Positions 8,238 through 17,454 of a stretch of 64,000 nt of DNA are shown here, one piece after another. A program made the translations under genes and the position numbers. The notes beneath the pieces were generated by a model. It saw only the letters and a program-made list of their open reading frames with translations. It searched no databases and had not been told where the DNA came from. The first letter of the stretch is position 1; the number at the start of each line of letters is the position of its first letter. Source of the DNA: Bifidobacterium apri. GTDB taxonomy: Bacteria; Actinomycetota; Actinomycetes; Actinomycetales; Bifidobacteriaceae. The stretch is from the NCBI RefSeq assembly GCF_009299485.1, contig NZ_WBSO01000001.1, positions 334,667 through 398,666 of the forward strand. The letters run 5' to 3'.

Positions 8238-10376
8238 GTGAATCAGCGAAGCGATTTTATGCTGGCAGCCTTGGCGTCGGCCGTCATGCCGGACATTTCC
8301 GTGGCAGGCGTACGCGCCAGCAACCAAGGCAACGCCACCGACGAAGCCCGCGGCATCGACCATGCCGTCGTACAGGATTCCTCAGGGTACCTGTACGATG
8401 TGCACGCCAGCGACACGGACGCGGGACGCAAGCATCTGCGCGGTCGCATTAAGGCGGCGCAAGCATTGCAACGGGCAAAGGAGCCAGCTGCGCTCGGTTT
8501 CACCGTAGACCGCGTACTCGCCAGTTCAGATGGGGACGATGAGCATGGCCTGACCGGCACGACCGCGGTCATGGTTTCGCCGCACTGTGACGGAACGGCA
8601 CGACCGCTTGACCTGCTGACCTTGGATGATTGCGCAAGCGTCGGCACGGCAATCGGCGCGATTCACCGGCTCAATGCGTCGTTCATTCCGAAGGAGCACT
8701 ATCCCGCATACGCAACCGGCCAAATCAGGGCACAACTGGTCGCATGGATCAAACGCTTACGCCAAGCAGGGCATATTCCTCAGGAAATCACATCGAGCTG
8801 GACCTCCGTACTTGACACGGATGGGCTCTGGTCGTTCTCGACTTGTCTGGTGCATGGCGGGTTCCGCGACGGCGACATCCTGTTCTCCGGATCGACCATC
8901 ACGTCAATCGTCAACTGGCAGGACATGCAGATCAATGATCCGGCGCGCGACCTCGCCTGGATTTTCGGCAAACTCGACGAACCGCACCGTAATGCGGTGT
9001 TGTCGGCGTACGGCAGAATGCTCGGTTCGCGTTTGGACAGTCTGATCATGCTGCGCGCCAATCTGTGGCTCCAAATGGAGCAGGTCGGCGAATTCATTCA
9101 AGCGCTCAGCGATGCCGACAGCCAGAAAATCATCCAGTTCAAGGCGCAGGTCGAGCGACTCGCCCATCAGTTGAGCCTCGCGACCGAATCCCGGTCCACC
9201 GCCGCGTCCATCAACCGTTCCAACGGCAAACCGCCAAGCACAATCACCGTCGGCACGCTGCTGGATGCCGGGGAAAGACGTGACGCCATGCTTCGCGAAG
9301 AAGCCCGACGCAAAGCCGCCCAGCAGGAGGCGGACAATACGAATGACGTTTCGGCAAGCGTCAAGAGCCCAGACGGCAGCGAACCCAGCGACCAGACCAA
9401 CGAAACCGACCGTACCGGTTCGGCACAGATCGCGCGCGCCACAGCCACACGCGATGAGACAGCCGAACACACGAAGCGCTCACCGGTCAACGCGGGCAAC
9501 TCGGGCAACACCAGCGACGACGGCGACGACAGCACTGCGAGCCGCCCTGTCGCAAGCTCGCACAACGAGGCGCCGACCATCGCCATCAAACCGCCAAGCT
9601 TCGCAATCCGCGGTATCCAAGTGAACAACACGTCGGGTGCCATCAGGACCATCGACGATGACACGCGCAGCGAAACCATCACAGTCGCAGGCGCTCAGTC
9701 TGAAGCGCAGACCGGCACGCAACGCAAGGATACGAACGGTACCGACGTGGAGCGTCCGGACGGGCACGGCCGGCAGCCGGCTCAGTCCTCCGTGCGCAGC
9801 GCCCAATCAGCGCAGTTCCAAGTGCAGGAAGCGACCCGTCATATCAGGCAAGACGGCAATGTAATCGATGAAACGCAGTCGTATCTTTCCGCAAGCGTCC
9901 ACGTGCGCAACGACGGTGATGACAACGCCGTTGAAGGATTCGCCGACAGCGACGCCGAAACCGTGGCCTTCCGCGCCACCGGACAGCAGTCCGACAGCAA
10001 CAACGGGCAGGCGGGCGAGCACGATGAGCACGCGCCGGAAACCATTCTCATCCCATTGCTTGAACGCGAAGAACGCGCGATGCGGGACGCTCGGGAGAGC
10101 CTTGAGGCGGCAGCCCACCGACAGAGCCAGCACGGTGACGCTTCTCAGACCGCCGGCAAACCTATCGAGGCCGGTGCTCCGGAAGACGCCCGGAAGGATG
10201 CATCCCATGCTGGCGGCTCCGATGCGAACGGCGGGGATGATCACCATGGAACAGCCGAAGCGGGCCATCGTAATCAGCAGGATCATGGGCCCAGCCAGGT
10301 TGCCGACGGTACCACCGGTGAACAACCCGCCAATGGGCAGTCCGACGGGCAGTCCGACACCACGCCGAAAGCGTAA
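8238..10376 (+). CDS. APH/phosphotransferase-fold protein, probable pseudokinase with disordered tail
   Basis: 712 residues from the GTG at 8238, whose N-terminus fits the family; an upstream in-frame ATG at 8199 is less likely and an ATG at 8259 is possible. Residues 1-350 follow the actinobacterial aminoglycoside-phosphotransferase-like family that sits beside uvrD2: an AIHRLN segment near 141-146, then the catalytic-loop region L-V-H-G-G-F-R-D-G-D-I-L-F at 204-216 and I-V-N-W-Q-D at 224-229, followed by D-P-A-R-D-L-A-W-I. The usual catalytic Asp of H-G-D is Gly and the metal-binding Asp of I-D-W is Asn, so kinase activity looks lost. Residues ~350-712 are a hydrophilic, compositionally biased tail with no visible fold. 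The role is unknown. Confidence 0.75.
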   Translation: MNQRSDFMLAALASAVMPDISVAGVRASNQGNATDEARGIDHAVVQDSSGYLYDVHASDTDAGRKHLRGRIKAAQALQRAKEPAALGFTVDRVLASSDGDDEHGLTGTTAVMVSPHCDGTARPLDLLTLDDCASVGTAIGAIHRLNASFIPKEHYPAYATGQIRAQLVAWIKRLRQAGHIPQEITSSWTSVLDTDGLWSFSTCLVHGGFRDGDILFSGSTITSIVNWQDMQINDPARDLAWIFGKLDEPHRNAVLSAYGRMLGSRLDSLIMLRANLWLQMEQVGEFIQALSDADSQKIIQFKAQVERLAHQLSLATESRSTAASINRSNGKPPSTITVGTLLDAGERRDAMLREEARRKAAQQEADNTNDVSASVKSPDGSEPSDQTNETDRTGSAQIARATATRDETAEHTKRSPVNAGNSGNTSDDGDDSTASRPVASSHNEAPTIAIKPPSFAIRGIQVNNTSGAIRTIDDDTRSETITVAGAQSEAQTGTQRKDTNGTDVERPDGHGRQPAQSSVRSAQSAQFQVQEATRHIRQDGNVIDETQSYLSASVHVRNDGDDNAVEGFADSDAETVAFRATGQQSDSNNGQAGEHDEHAPETILIPLLEREERAMRDARESLEAAAHRQSQHGDASQTAGKPIEAGAPEDARKDASHAGGSDANGGDDHHGTAEAGHRNQQDHGPSQVADGTTGEQPANGQSDGQSDTTPKA

Positions 10377-10510
10377 CCGCACGCCAGCGGGCACAATAGA
10401 ACACAAAACTCAAGAATCACAAGACATCGCGCGCGCCCACCCCGATTCCCGCCGCATGTAGCCCATGAGCGGGGCACGGGATGGGCGCGCAGATAACGAC
10501 AGGAGCAGAC

Positions 10511-10735
10511 ATGGACATCGAATTGGGCATCCAGAATGTGGCACGACCGGTGAGCTTCACTTCCGACGACACCGCGGAACATATCAGCTCAATCATCGAC
10601 GACGCCGTAGCCAACGGCAAAATCATCGACCTTGTGGACACCAAAGGGCGTCACATCGTGGTTCCGGGCGCCGCACTCGGCTATGCGCTGATCGGCTCCG
10701 AAACCAAGCACGCCGTGGGATTCGGCGCACTGTGA
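10511..10735 (+). CDS. DUF3107 family protein
   Basis: 74 residues, start ATG at 10511 with AGGAG five bases upstream. The sequence (M-D-I-E-L-G-I-Q-N-V-A-R-P at the N-terminus and V-P-G-A-A-L-G-Y-A-L-I-G near the C-terminus) is typical of DUF3107, a small conserved actinobacterial protein of unknown function next to uvrD2-type genes. It is shorter than many homologues at the C-terminus. It follows the phosphotransferase-like gene on the same strand after 134 bp. Confidence 0.85.
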   Translation: MDIELGIQNVARPVSFTSDDTAEHISSIIDDAVANGKIIDLVDTKGRHIVVPGAALGYALIGSETKHAVGFGAL

Positions 10736-10749
10736 GCCTGTAAGCCGCA

Positions 10750-11634
10750 TCAAATCAGCGGGATGGCCCCTCGTTCAACGATCTGCTGAACCGTATCATC
10801 ATCGGTCAGGTTCTCTCCCAGCCGATTCGGCTTGCCGCCTTGGCCATGCCAATCAGAACCGCCTGTGACCAGCAGATCATGACGTGATGCGATATCCAGC
10901 AGGCGGCGGCGTTGCTCCGGCGGATTGCCGCGATGCCATACTTCAAGCCCGTCCAGCCCGGCGTCGATAAGCTGACCGATCTGGGCGTCCGAAAGCAGAA
11001 CAGCGTTGCGACTAGGATCGCCGGCATGCGCGATGACGCTTACTCCCCCAGCATGTTTGACCGCGCGCACCACATCGGCAGCGTCGGGCGACGGAGTGGG
11101 AATGTAGTAGGGGCTGCGCGAGCCGACGGCACCGTCGAACGCCGCCGAACGGTCCGGATACGCCCCGGCTGCGACCAAAGCATCCGCGATATGCGGGCGA
11201 CCGACTGTCGTCTCATCGCCTTCGCGGATCTGCGCGAGCACGTCGGCCCAGGAAATCGGATAATCCTTGGAAATCAGCTCGACCATGCGCTTCGTTCGCT
11301 CAAGTCTGGCTTGACGCAACCGTGCGAACAAGCCGCTGATCTCTTGGTTGTGCGGATCATACTGGTAGGCGAGCATGTGCACCGACACGCCCGACGCATC
11401 AGCGGTCACCTCGGTGCCACGCACCAAGTGCAGTCCATACCGCCTGGCTGACACCGCCGCATCATTCCATCCCGCGGTGGTGTCATGGTCGGTAATCGCG
11501 ACCCCGTGCAATCCCAGGGCGCACGCTTCGCGGACCATATCCTCAGGCGTCTGCCGTCCGTCGGAGTAGACCGTGTGGCAGTGCAGGTCCCACCCTGAGG
11601 ATGGCGGATTTTCGACGATATGTGCATGAGTCAT
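10750..11634 (-). CDS. PHP-domain phosphoesterase (YciV/RNase AM-like)
   Basis: 294 residues from the ATG at 11634. PHP-family metal motifs are clear: D-L-H-C-H-T-V-Y-S-D-G near the N-terminus, A-I-T-D-H-D-T, G-T-E-V-T, V-I-A-H-A-G-D and near the C-terminus G-S-D-W-H-G. This is the pattern of the three-metal YciV/RppH-independent nucleoside 3',5'-bisphosphate phosphatase and 5'-3' exonuclease group. It is convergent with the DUF3107 gene and divergent from the VKOR gene at 11773. The precise substrate is inferred from the family. Confidence 0.85.
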   Translation of the reverse strand: MTHAHIVENPPSSGWDLHCHTVYSDGRQTPEDMVREACALGLHGVAITDHDTTAGWNDAAVSARRYGLHLVRGTEVTADASGVSVHMLAYQYDPHNQEISGLFARLRQARLERTKRMVELISKDYPISWADVLAQIREGDETTVGRPHIADALVAAGAYPDRSAAFDGAVGSRSPYYIPTPSPDAADVVRAVKHAGGVSVIAHAGDPSRNAVLLSDAQIGQLIDAGLDGLEVWHRGNPPEQRRRLLDIASRHDLLVTGGSDWHGQGGKPNRLGENLTDDDTVQQIVERGAIPLI

Positions 11635-11772
11635 ATCACCATCGTAAGCTGGATATTCGTAACCGGCCAACGACACGCGCAGATGCGCGACGCGCAGGGT
11701 GCAGAGGCAAACGCAAATACAGGACGCAAGATGCAGGATGCATTGGAGAGCAACAGCAAGGAAGGCGGCATC

Positions 11773-12441
11773 GTGAGCGAACGTATGGAACCAGAACGGC
11801 GGCAGGATTCAAACGCCACACAGGACACAACGATCATTCCCGGCTGGCGGCACGGCAGTACGTGGACGTACCTGATCATGCTGCTTGCTTCAGCGGCGGC
11901 ACTGTTTGTGTCGTTCATGCTGTCCGCCGAAACGCTCCGACTCGCCCGCAGGCCCAATCAGCTGCTTGCCTGCGATATCAACAGCGTGGTCTCCTGCTCG
12001 CAGGTCGCGCAATCCTGGCAGGCGGAGCTGATGAAATTTGGCGACTTGAGTTTCCCGAACGCGTTCTTCGGCATCGCCGCCGAAAGCGTATTCGTGACCA
12101 TTGCGGTTATCGGTCTGGCACGGGTGCGGGTGCCGCGCTGGTTCGCGACCTGCACGTGGCTCGGCGGGTTTGCCGCCCTGCTGTTCTCCTACTGGCTGAC
12201 CGTGCAGTCGCTGTTCGTCATCCACGCGCTGTGCCCGTGGTGCTTGGCGCTCATGTTTTCGACGACCATCCAGTTCATGGCGCTCAGCCATGCGACCGTC
12301 ACAGTGCAGGACATTCCACGCGGCAAACGTGGTCTGCGCACGTATTATCGCCTGAATTATGACCTGATGGCGGATGTCGTGTGGGTTCTGGCGATTATTG
12401 CGCTGATTCTGGTGAAAGACGGCAGCGCGATATTCAGGTGA
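11773..12441 (+). CDS. Vitamin K epoxide reductase (VKOR) family protein
   Basis: 222 residues from the GTG at 11773, chosen because AAGGAAGG lies seven bases upstream; the frame stays open further 5' but without a ribosome site. Four to five membrane helices are visible. VKOR redox cysteines are present: Cys67 and Cys75 in C-D-I-N-S-V-V-S-C, and the C-P-W-C motif at 154-157. Bacterial VKOR re-oxidises a DsbA-like thioredoxin to drive disulfide formation in exported proteins, passing electrons to quinone. No partner DsbA is adjacent. The gene could support folding of the surface proteins encoded elsewhere in this window (inference). Confidence 0.9.
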   Translation: MSERMEPERRQDSNATQDTTIIPGWRHGSTWTYLIMLLASAAALFVSFMLSAETLRLARRPNQLLACDINSVVSCSQVAQSWQAELMKFGDLSFPNAFFGIAAESVFVTIAVIGLARVRVPRWFATCTWLGGFAALLFSYWLTVQSLFVIHALCPWCLALMFSTTIQFMALSHATVTVQDIPRGKRGLRTYYRLNYDLMADVVWVLAIIALILVKDGSAIFR

Positions 12442-12537
12442 ACCGTATGACCGACAGCATGGCTGACCGTATGGCTTTCGGTGCGGCAGACAACGTTTGC
12501 TCCTGCTGCACCGAACGCCTGTTCGTTGTGCGTATGG

Positions 12538-13437
12538 CTACAACAGGTCGATGCGCCCGACCAACGTCGCCGAGCCGGTGAGGAACACACGGTCGTCGTC
12601 CACATCGACTCGCAGCGTGCCGCCACGCACGGTGATCGTCCAATGGTGAATGCCGGTTTTCGCCAACAAGGTGACACCCGTGGCACACAGCCCGGTTCCG
12701 CAGGACAGCGTCTCCCCCACCCCGCGCTCGTTGACACGCATGGTGGCCTTGCCAGTGTCGGCATCGGCGTCTTGGGAGTCGATGCGGACGAATTCGGCAT
12801 TCTGATCTGATTCCAATACGGGCGCCACCACCGGCTTGGTCACAAGATCCAGCGCTTCAACCGCAGGTAGGGACGACTCACCGTCTTCGAGCACGCTGAC
12901 CACGTGAGGATTGCCCATATCGACGAACGTACCGCGGGCTGACCCGGCAGTCCCCGGAATCGTCACATTGAAGGCGTCTGTCTCCCCACGCTTCCACGGT
13001 CCCATATCCACTCGGAACACATTGCGCCCGCACGGCTCAACATCGCCGAGCGACACCAAAGTCTTGACACCGGCGCGAGTACCCAAGCGGAATGGTTCGC
13101 CGCCGACCCCTTGCGCATATCCGAGCCGTTGGGCGAACAATGCCGTGGCACGCGTGCCGTTGCCGCACATCTCTGCCAAGGAACCGTCCGCATTGCGATA
13201 GTCCATGAACCACTCCGTCCCTTGGTCGCGAAGCGTTGCAGCGGTATCCGGAGCGACGTCTTGCACATGCTCGGGGTGGGTCAGGCGAAGCAAGCCGTCC
13301 CCGCCGATGCCGAAATGACGGTCGCACAGGAACCGGACCTCATCAGCCGTCGGTTCGAATTCGCCGTCAGGATCGGCGTATATCACGAAATCGTTGCCTG
13401 TGGCGTGCGCCTTGTATACCGTATGTGGAATGCTCAT
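12538..13437 (-). CDS. dapF: Diaminopimelate epimerase
   Basis: 299 residues from the ATG at 13437. It interconverts LL- and meso-diaminopimelate for lysine and peptidoglycan synthesis. Both active-site cysteines are visible: Cys91 in M-C-G-N-G-T-R and Cys246 in L-S-C-G-T-G. F-G-I-G-G-D-G near 42-48 and G-N-P-H near 175-178 complete the signature. Length is normal. An inverted repeat lies directly upstream (13481-13512). It is convergent with the VKOR gene. Confidence 0.95.
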   Translation of the reverse strand: MSIPHTVYKAHATGNDFVIYADPDGEFEPTADEVRFLCDRHFGIGGDGLLRLTHPEHVQDVAPDTAATLRDQGTEWFMDYRNADGSLAEMCGNGTRATALFAQRLGYAQGVGGEPFRLGTRAGVKTLVSLGDVEPCGRNVFRVDMGPWKRGETDAFNVTIPGTAGSARGTFVDMGNPHVVSVLEDGESSLPAVEALDLVTKPVVAPVLESDQNAEFVRIDSQDADADTGKATMRVNERGVGETLSCGTGLCATGVTLLAKTGIHHWTITVRGGTLRVDVDDDRVFLTGSATLVGRIDLL

Positions 13438-13480
13438 GCCATCACTGTAGCCTCTTGCTACGAGGATCGCCGATAGCGCA

Positions 13481-13512
13481 TTCATATGCCGGGCAGTGTA
13501 CCGGCATATGAA
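13481..13512. promoter_or_regulatory. Perfect 12-bp inverted repeat upstream of dapF
   Basis: TTCATATGCCGG (13481-13492), eight-base loop, CCGGCATATGAA (13501-13512). It is 44 bases upstream of the dapF start and downstream of the surface-protein gene on the same strand, so it may be the terminator of the latter or an operator of dapF. No U-tract. Confidence 0.5.
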
Positions 13513-13599
13513 GAATCATCCCCATCACCCCGAATAGAACGCCGACAGGGCTGGATTCATGCTGGAATCTGCAGAACACGCGTGCAGTCGGCGTCTGCC

Positions 13600-13742
13600 G
13601 GCCGTGCGTGGTCATGCGTGGTCACACGTGTCCGCGCACTGCCACACGCGGTCACGCGTAATCACCGGTCACGCACAGCCGCGCATGGTCACCCGTAGTC
13701 GCGCACATCCGCGCGTGGTCACGCACGGTCACACGTGGTCGA
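13600..13742. repeat. Degenerate CGCGTGGTCAC-type simple repeat
   Basis: About ten imperfect copies of a GCGTGGTCACACG/CGCGCAC motif fill this stretch at the 3' end of the surface-protein gene. It has no obvious reading frame and is probably simple-sequence expansion. Confidence 0.55.
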
Positions 13743-14829
13743 GTTCTCCCTGTTTCTTGCTGCGTGCATACATCACGCCGATGTTGCGCGCATACCAGAT
13801 GAGCGCAACCGCGCCTGCGAACAGCGCGACGATGAGTATCAGTGTCGACGCGCTGATACCGGTTTTCGCCAAAACCCCTGATATGCCCCCGGGCGTTGAT
13901 GCCGCTGCCTTCTTGGCGCCGGCGGCAGTGCCGCTCTTGGCATTGCCGGCACCCGTTGCGGCCGACGACGGGGCAGACGCCGCAGCGGTGTTCACCGTGC
14001 CTTTCGATGGTGTCTTGTTGTTCGACGCGTTGTTACGGTTGGCAAGTGCGTCAGCGGCAATCTTGTTGGTCATCGCTTGGGCGAGCGCGGCTTTGGATTT
14101 CGCCAGCTGTTCCTTGCTCTGCGCTAATGTCGCAGCGCTGTTGACGAGCTTGGCGTCAGCATCTGCCTTTGCTTTCGTGGCATCTGCCAGTTCTGCCCCT
14201 GCCGCACGCAACGCGGGAGCATCGGCATCCCGCTGGCTGTCCGCAGCGCGTTTGGCAGCCAAGGCAGCATCATTGGCGGCTTGCGCAGAGTCGCGGTTCT
14301 GCTCGGCTTGTTGCAATTGGGCGTCCGCCTGTTTGACGGCATCGCTGTCTGAGGCATTGTTCCGTCTGACTGCGGCATCATTGGCCAACGCCCGCACATA
14401 TGCAGCTTGTGCGCTTTGCAATGCGGCCGCCGCACTCGCCAACGATGCCGCCGCAGCCGCAGCCTGCCGTTGCCCTGCACTCGCGTCGGCAACCGCTTTG
14501 GCTGCGGCAGTCACCCGCTGTTGCGCTGCTTGCGAGGCTTGTACCGCGCTCTTATTGTCGGAGACCGCCTGATCATAGGCCTTCTGGGCGGCGGTATAGT
14601 CGCTCTTCGCTGATTCATAGGCGTTATCTGCCTGCGCGGCGTTGCTCTGCGCGTCCGCAGACGTACTCGACGAAGGCTGCGACACAGAAGCATGATCGGC
14701 AGTCTTCTCCTCTGATTGCGCGGCGAGCGCCATCCCCGGCAGCATGCAAGCGATGGCTGCGACAACCGCGATGACATATCGTACGCGTTTCATACTCCCC
14801 CAATCCCATACTGAATTCGGAAGCCCCAT
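13729..14829 (-). CDS. Secreted coiled-coil surface protein with LAKTG sorting signal
   Basis: 366 residues. The ATG at 14829 is preceded by AAGGA about ten bases upstream; an internal ATG at 14793 has a GGGGGAG only one base away. A signal peptide (K-R-V-R-Y followed by a hydrophobic run ending A-L-A-A) is followed by ~230 residues of Ala/Gln/Asp/Lys-rich heptad-like coiled coil, then a Thr/Ala/Gly-rich spacer and the C-terminal sequence L-A-K-T-G, a hydrophobic helix and a basic tail. L-A-x-T-G rather than L-P-x-T-G is the motif recognised by class E sortases (established for actinobacteria), so covalent anchoring is likely. No sortase gene lies in this window. Function is unknown; surface stalk or adhesin are possibilities. 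Confidence 0.8.
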   Translation of the reverse strand: MGLPNSVWDWGSMKRVRYVIAVVAAIACMLPGMALAAQSEEKTADHASVSQPSSSTSADAQSNAAQADNAYESAKSDYTAAQKAYDQAVSDNKSAVQASQAAQQRVTAAAKAVADASAGQRQAAAAAASLASAAAALQSAQAAYVRALANDAAVRRNNASDSDAVKQADAQLQQAEQNRDSAQAANDAALAAKRAADSQRDADAPALRAAGAELADATKAKADADAKLVNSAATLAQSKEQLAKSKAALAQAMTNKIAADALANRNNASNNKTPSKGTVNTAAASAPSSAATGAGNAKSGTAAGAKKAAASTPGGISGVLAKTGISASTLILIVALFAGAVALIWYARNIGVMYARSKKQGELDHV

Positions 14830-15134
14830 ACCGTGAGTTTCCTTCTCTGCCTGCCATTATGACCCAGATGCGGCGACATCCACCCGCCCGTAATTCGACA
14901 TCATCAGTGCGACACGCCCAGAGCCTGCAAATCACCAACGATTTTCTCGCTTCACGCGAAGTCGGATTTCACCCGCTCCCGTCATACACGCATATGGCAT
15001 CAGTCGAATCCGATTGCTTGCGGCAGGCGCACATCACCACACCCGTTGGGAAACGATGCTACTATCGCGGTAGCGCGGATGCCCGGATTGTGCGCACGGG
15101 CATCATCATTGGAATGAATCGTTGAGGAGGAGCC
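14830..15134. other. Intergenic region upstream of murI
   Basis: 305 bp between two divergently transcribed genes. It must hold both promoters, but I could not assign convincing -35/-10 boxes. No repeat or hidden gene was seen. Confidence 0.4.
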
Positions 15135-15911
15135 ATGACTTCCACTGCACCGATCGGCGTGTTCGATTCAGGATTGGGCGGTATCACGGTGGTGCGTGAG
15201 ATCGCGAAAGATCTGCCGAACGAGCAGGTCCTGTATTTCGGCGATTCCGCGAACGCCCCGTACGGCACGAAAACCCCCGAACAGGTGCGGCGCCTCGCGT
15301 TCGCCATCGTGAACGACTTTGTGCGCGAAGGCGTCAAAGCAGTGGTCATCGCGTGCAATACGGCGACATCCGCAGCGGTCGATGCGCTGCGTGAACGATT
15401 CACCATCCCAATCATCGGTATGGAGCCGGCGCTCAAAGTCGCTTGCGATCGCGGGCACGGCGTGCCCCAGCATGTGATCGTCGCCGCCACCCCGCTGACC
15501 TTGCGGGAACAGAAGTTCGCCAAACTGATGGCTCGCTTCAATGCGACCAATATCATTTACAAACAACCATGCCCCGCGCTGGTGGAGATCGTGGAGCACG
15601 GGCAGCTTGACGACAGTGAACTGGTCGAGCGCACATTGCACGGGTATTTTGACGGTTACGATCTTGACACGATCGATTCCGTGGTGCTCGGATGCACGCA
15701 TTTCCCATTCTTCCGCGAGTATTTCCGCAAGCTGATGCCCAGCACCACAGCGATTATCGACGGCAACGTGGGGACTGTGAACCATTTGCGTGTGGTGCTT
15801 GAGGCGCTCGGCCAACTCGCGCCCGAGGATGCTGAAGGCGGTATCGTACTGTCGAATTCCGATCCGAGCGAGCGGATGACCACGCTGATGCACCAACTGC
15901 TCGTGCGATAA
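15135..15911 (+). CDS. murI: Glutamate racemase
   Basis: 258 residues, ATG at 15135 with GAGGAGG directly upstream. It makes D-glutamate for peptidoglycan. The family signature is complete: G-V-F-D-S-G-L-G-G at 8-16, [11 protein letters not shown], the first catalytic Cys74 in A-C-N-T-A-T-S and the second Cys187 in L-G-C-T-H-F-P-F. Length is normal. It stands alone, with dapF nearby on the other strand also serving cell-wall precursor supply. Confidence 0.96.
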   Translation: MTSTAPIGVFDSGLGGITVVREIAKDLPNEQVLYFGDSANAPYGTKTPEQVRRLAFAIVNDFVREGVKAVVIACNTATSAAVDALRERFTIPIIGMEPALKVACDRGHGVPQHVIVAATPLTLREQKFAKLMARFNATNIIYKQPCPALVEIVEHGQLDDSELVERTLHGYFDGYDLDTIDSVVLGCTHFPFFREYFRKLMPSTTAIIDGNVGTVNHLRVVLEALGQLAPEDAEGGIVLSNSDPSERMTTLMHQLLVR

Positions 15912-15949
15912 CGAACCGGTGGTCTGCCGGCAATCCACAGATCAGTCCC

Positions 15950-16080
15950 CCATATCAGCCCGCCATGCGACCCGACGACCGCACCGCACGCAGATAGCTC
16001 ACGCAACCCACCACACCAACGCCCATACCCACCCATCATGCAACCCGACGACTGCACCGCAGGCGGGATAACCTGTGCAA
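15950..16080. repeat. Two degenerate direct repeats with 73-bp spacing
   Basis: CATGCRACCCGACGACYGCA (continuing CCGCA) occurs at 15964 and 16037, exactly 73 bp apart, with weaker similarity over about 60 bp of each unit. It lies in the 343-bp gap between murI and the patatin gene. The rest of the gap shows nothing recognisable. Confidence 0.6.
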
Positions 16081-16254
16081 CCTGCCATCATCCGTCTGGC
16101 ACCATCCGGGCAACCCTTCAGGCACGTGAATCCGCACCGGTTCGACATTTGCGCATCACCTGTCTGTTTTCCGGCTTATTGTCCACATATGGCTCGTAAG
16201 CTCGCACTATATGCGCATCCACACCACGGGTGCGCAAAGCGTGAGGGAGAACAT

Positions 16255-17100
16255 ATGGCACGAACAGCATTGATCGATGTCGGCGGCGGCTACCGGGCGA
16301 TTTTCGGAGCCGGAGTCATGGACCGTCTCATGGAGATGCACATCGACTTCGACCACTGCTACGGCGTCTCCGCCGGAAGCGCCAACATGGTCGGCTATAT
16401 CGCCCATCAGCCCTACCGCAGCCACAAGTTCTACACCGAATACGCCAACCGTAAGGAATACGCCAGCGTCCAGAACTTCAGAAAGCACCATAACTTCGTC
16501 GGGCTCGATTATGTCTACGGCACACTGTCGAACCACGACGGCGAATACCCCGTCGATTTCGACGCGTTCGAAGCGAACCCAACCGGATTCACGGTCGTCG
16601 CATGCAATGCCGAAACCGGGCAACCCAAATACTTCGACAAGTCAGACGTCCACTACGATGATTTCGACATCATGAAGGCATCCTCCGCCGTGCCTGTCGC
16701 CTGCGAACCGTACGTCATCGACGGCATCCCCTATTTTGACGGCGGCATAGCCGACCCCATCCCCGTGCAGAAAGCCATCGACGACGGGTATGACCGGGTC
16801 GTGGTCATTCTCACCCGACTCAAGGATGTACTGCGCGAACAGAAGAAGGACATTATGCCCGCCCACATCCTGGAACGCACGTATCCCGCCGCCGCCGACC
16901 GCCTGCTCAACCGGTATCAGACCTATAACGATGAGGTGGCGCTCGCCAAGCAGTACGAGCAGGAAGGCAAAGCGCTGATCATCGCGCCGGAATCCCTGTA
17001 CGGGCTGTCGACGCTGACCAAGAAGTTCGAAGGGCTCGAACGCATGTATCGTGCGGGGTATGCCGCGGCGGAAGCGATCCCGGCGTTCCTCGAAAGCTGA
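16255..17100 (+). CDS. Patatin-like phospholipase family protein
   Basis: 281 residues from the ATG at 16255 (AGGGAGA seven bases upstream); the frame is open further 5' but this start matches the family. The oxyanion G-G-G-Y-R region is at 10-14, nucleophile Ser39 in G-V-S-A-G, and catalytic Asp162 in F-D-G-G. This is the cytosolic YjjU/RssA-like patatin group, predicted serine acyl hydrolases acting on lipids. It is a single gene, followed by a hairpin at 17138-17171. Substrate unknown. Confidence 0.88.
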   Translation: MARTALIDVGGGYRAIFGAGVMDRLMEMHIDFDHCYGVSAGSANMVGYIAHQPYRSHKFYTEYANRKEYASVQNFRKHHNFVGLDYVYGTLSNHDGEYPVDFDAFEANPTGFTVVACNAETGQPKYFDKSDVHYDDFDIMKASSAVPVACEPYVIDGIPYFDGGIADPIPVQKAIDDGYDRVVVILTRLKDVLREQKKDIMPAHILERTYPAAADRLLNRYQTYNDEVALAKQYEQEGKALIIAPESLYGLSTLTKKFEGLERMYRAGYAAAEAIPAFLES

Positions 17101-17137
17101 GCGCGACCCTGATTTCCTACACATCCTGGCTGATTCG

Positions 17138-17171
17138 ACGAGTTGGTGAGGGACGAGTCTTACCAACTCGT
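17138..17171 (+). terminator. Hairpin downstream of the patatin gene
   Basis: ACGAGTTGGT (17138-17147) pairs perfectly with ACCAACTCGT (17162-17171), 38 bases after the stop codon. No U-tract. Confidence 0.5.
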
Positions 17172-17319
17172 GATGATGCATGGCATGGGCAGCTTGACAT
17201 CTTGATGCTCGTTGATTCTTGGCGGCACGTAGGTTATAGAACGAAATACAGCACTTCGCCGGCATATAGCTTATCGTTGCTCTACCTTAGCGGCAGCATG
17301 TGAAAGAGGAGCGTCACCA

Positions 17320-17454
17320 TGGCGGGAGCGATTTTCGACTCACGAACAGCGGTATCGCTCGAACGCCGAGCATCTTGGGCTGTCCGAGCACAGTGCACGC
17401 AAGTATGTGGATGAGCTGTCCCGGTATGGATTGATTGATTTCACACATCGCTGA
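17320..17454 (+). pseudogene. Possible remnant of a small winged-helix/HTH regulator
   Basis: An ATG at 17320 has AGAGGAG seven bases upstream and opens M-A-G-A-I-F-D-S. The frame soon degenerates, while a second frame from about 17340 reads through an HTH-like segment (H-L-G-L-S-E-H-S-A-R-K-Y-V-D-E-L-S-R-Y-G) to a TGA at 17452-17454. A frameshift near 17338 would join them. The length is only about 44 codons, so this is at best a truncated DNA-binding module. I do not recognise the parent gene. Confidence 0.3.

Noticed and set aside
8238..10376. Calling this gene an active aminoglycoside phosphotransferase
   Set aside because: Catalytic Asp and metal-binding Asp are replaced and the conserved neighbourhood is DNA-repair related, not resistance.
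13559..14572. A 337-codon Ala/Ser-rich plus-strand frame
   Set aside because: It is antisense to the coiled-coil surface protein and its composition mirrors the Ala-rich heptads read backwards.
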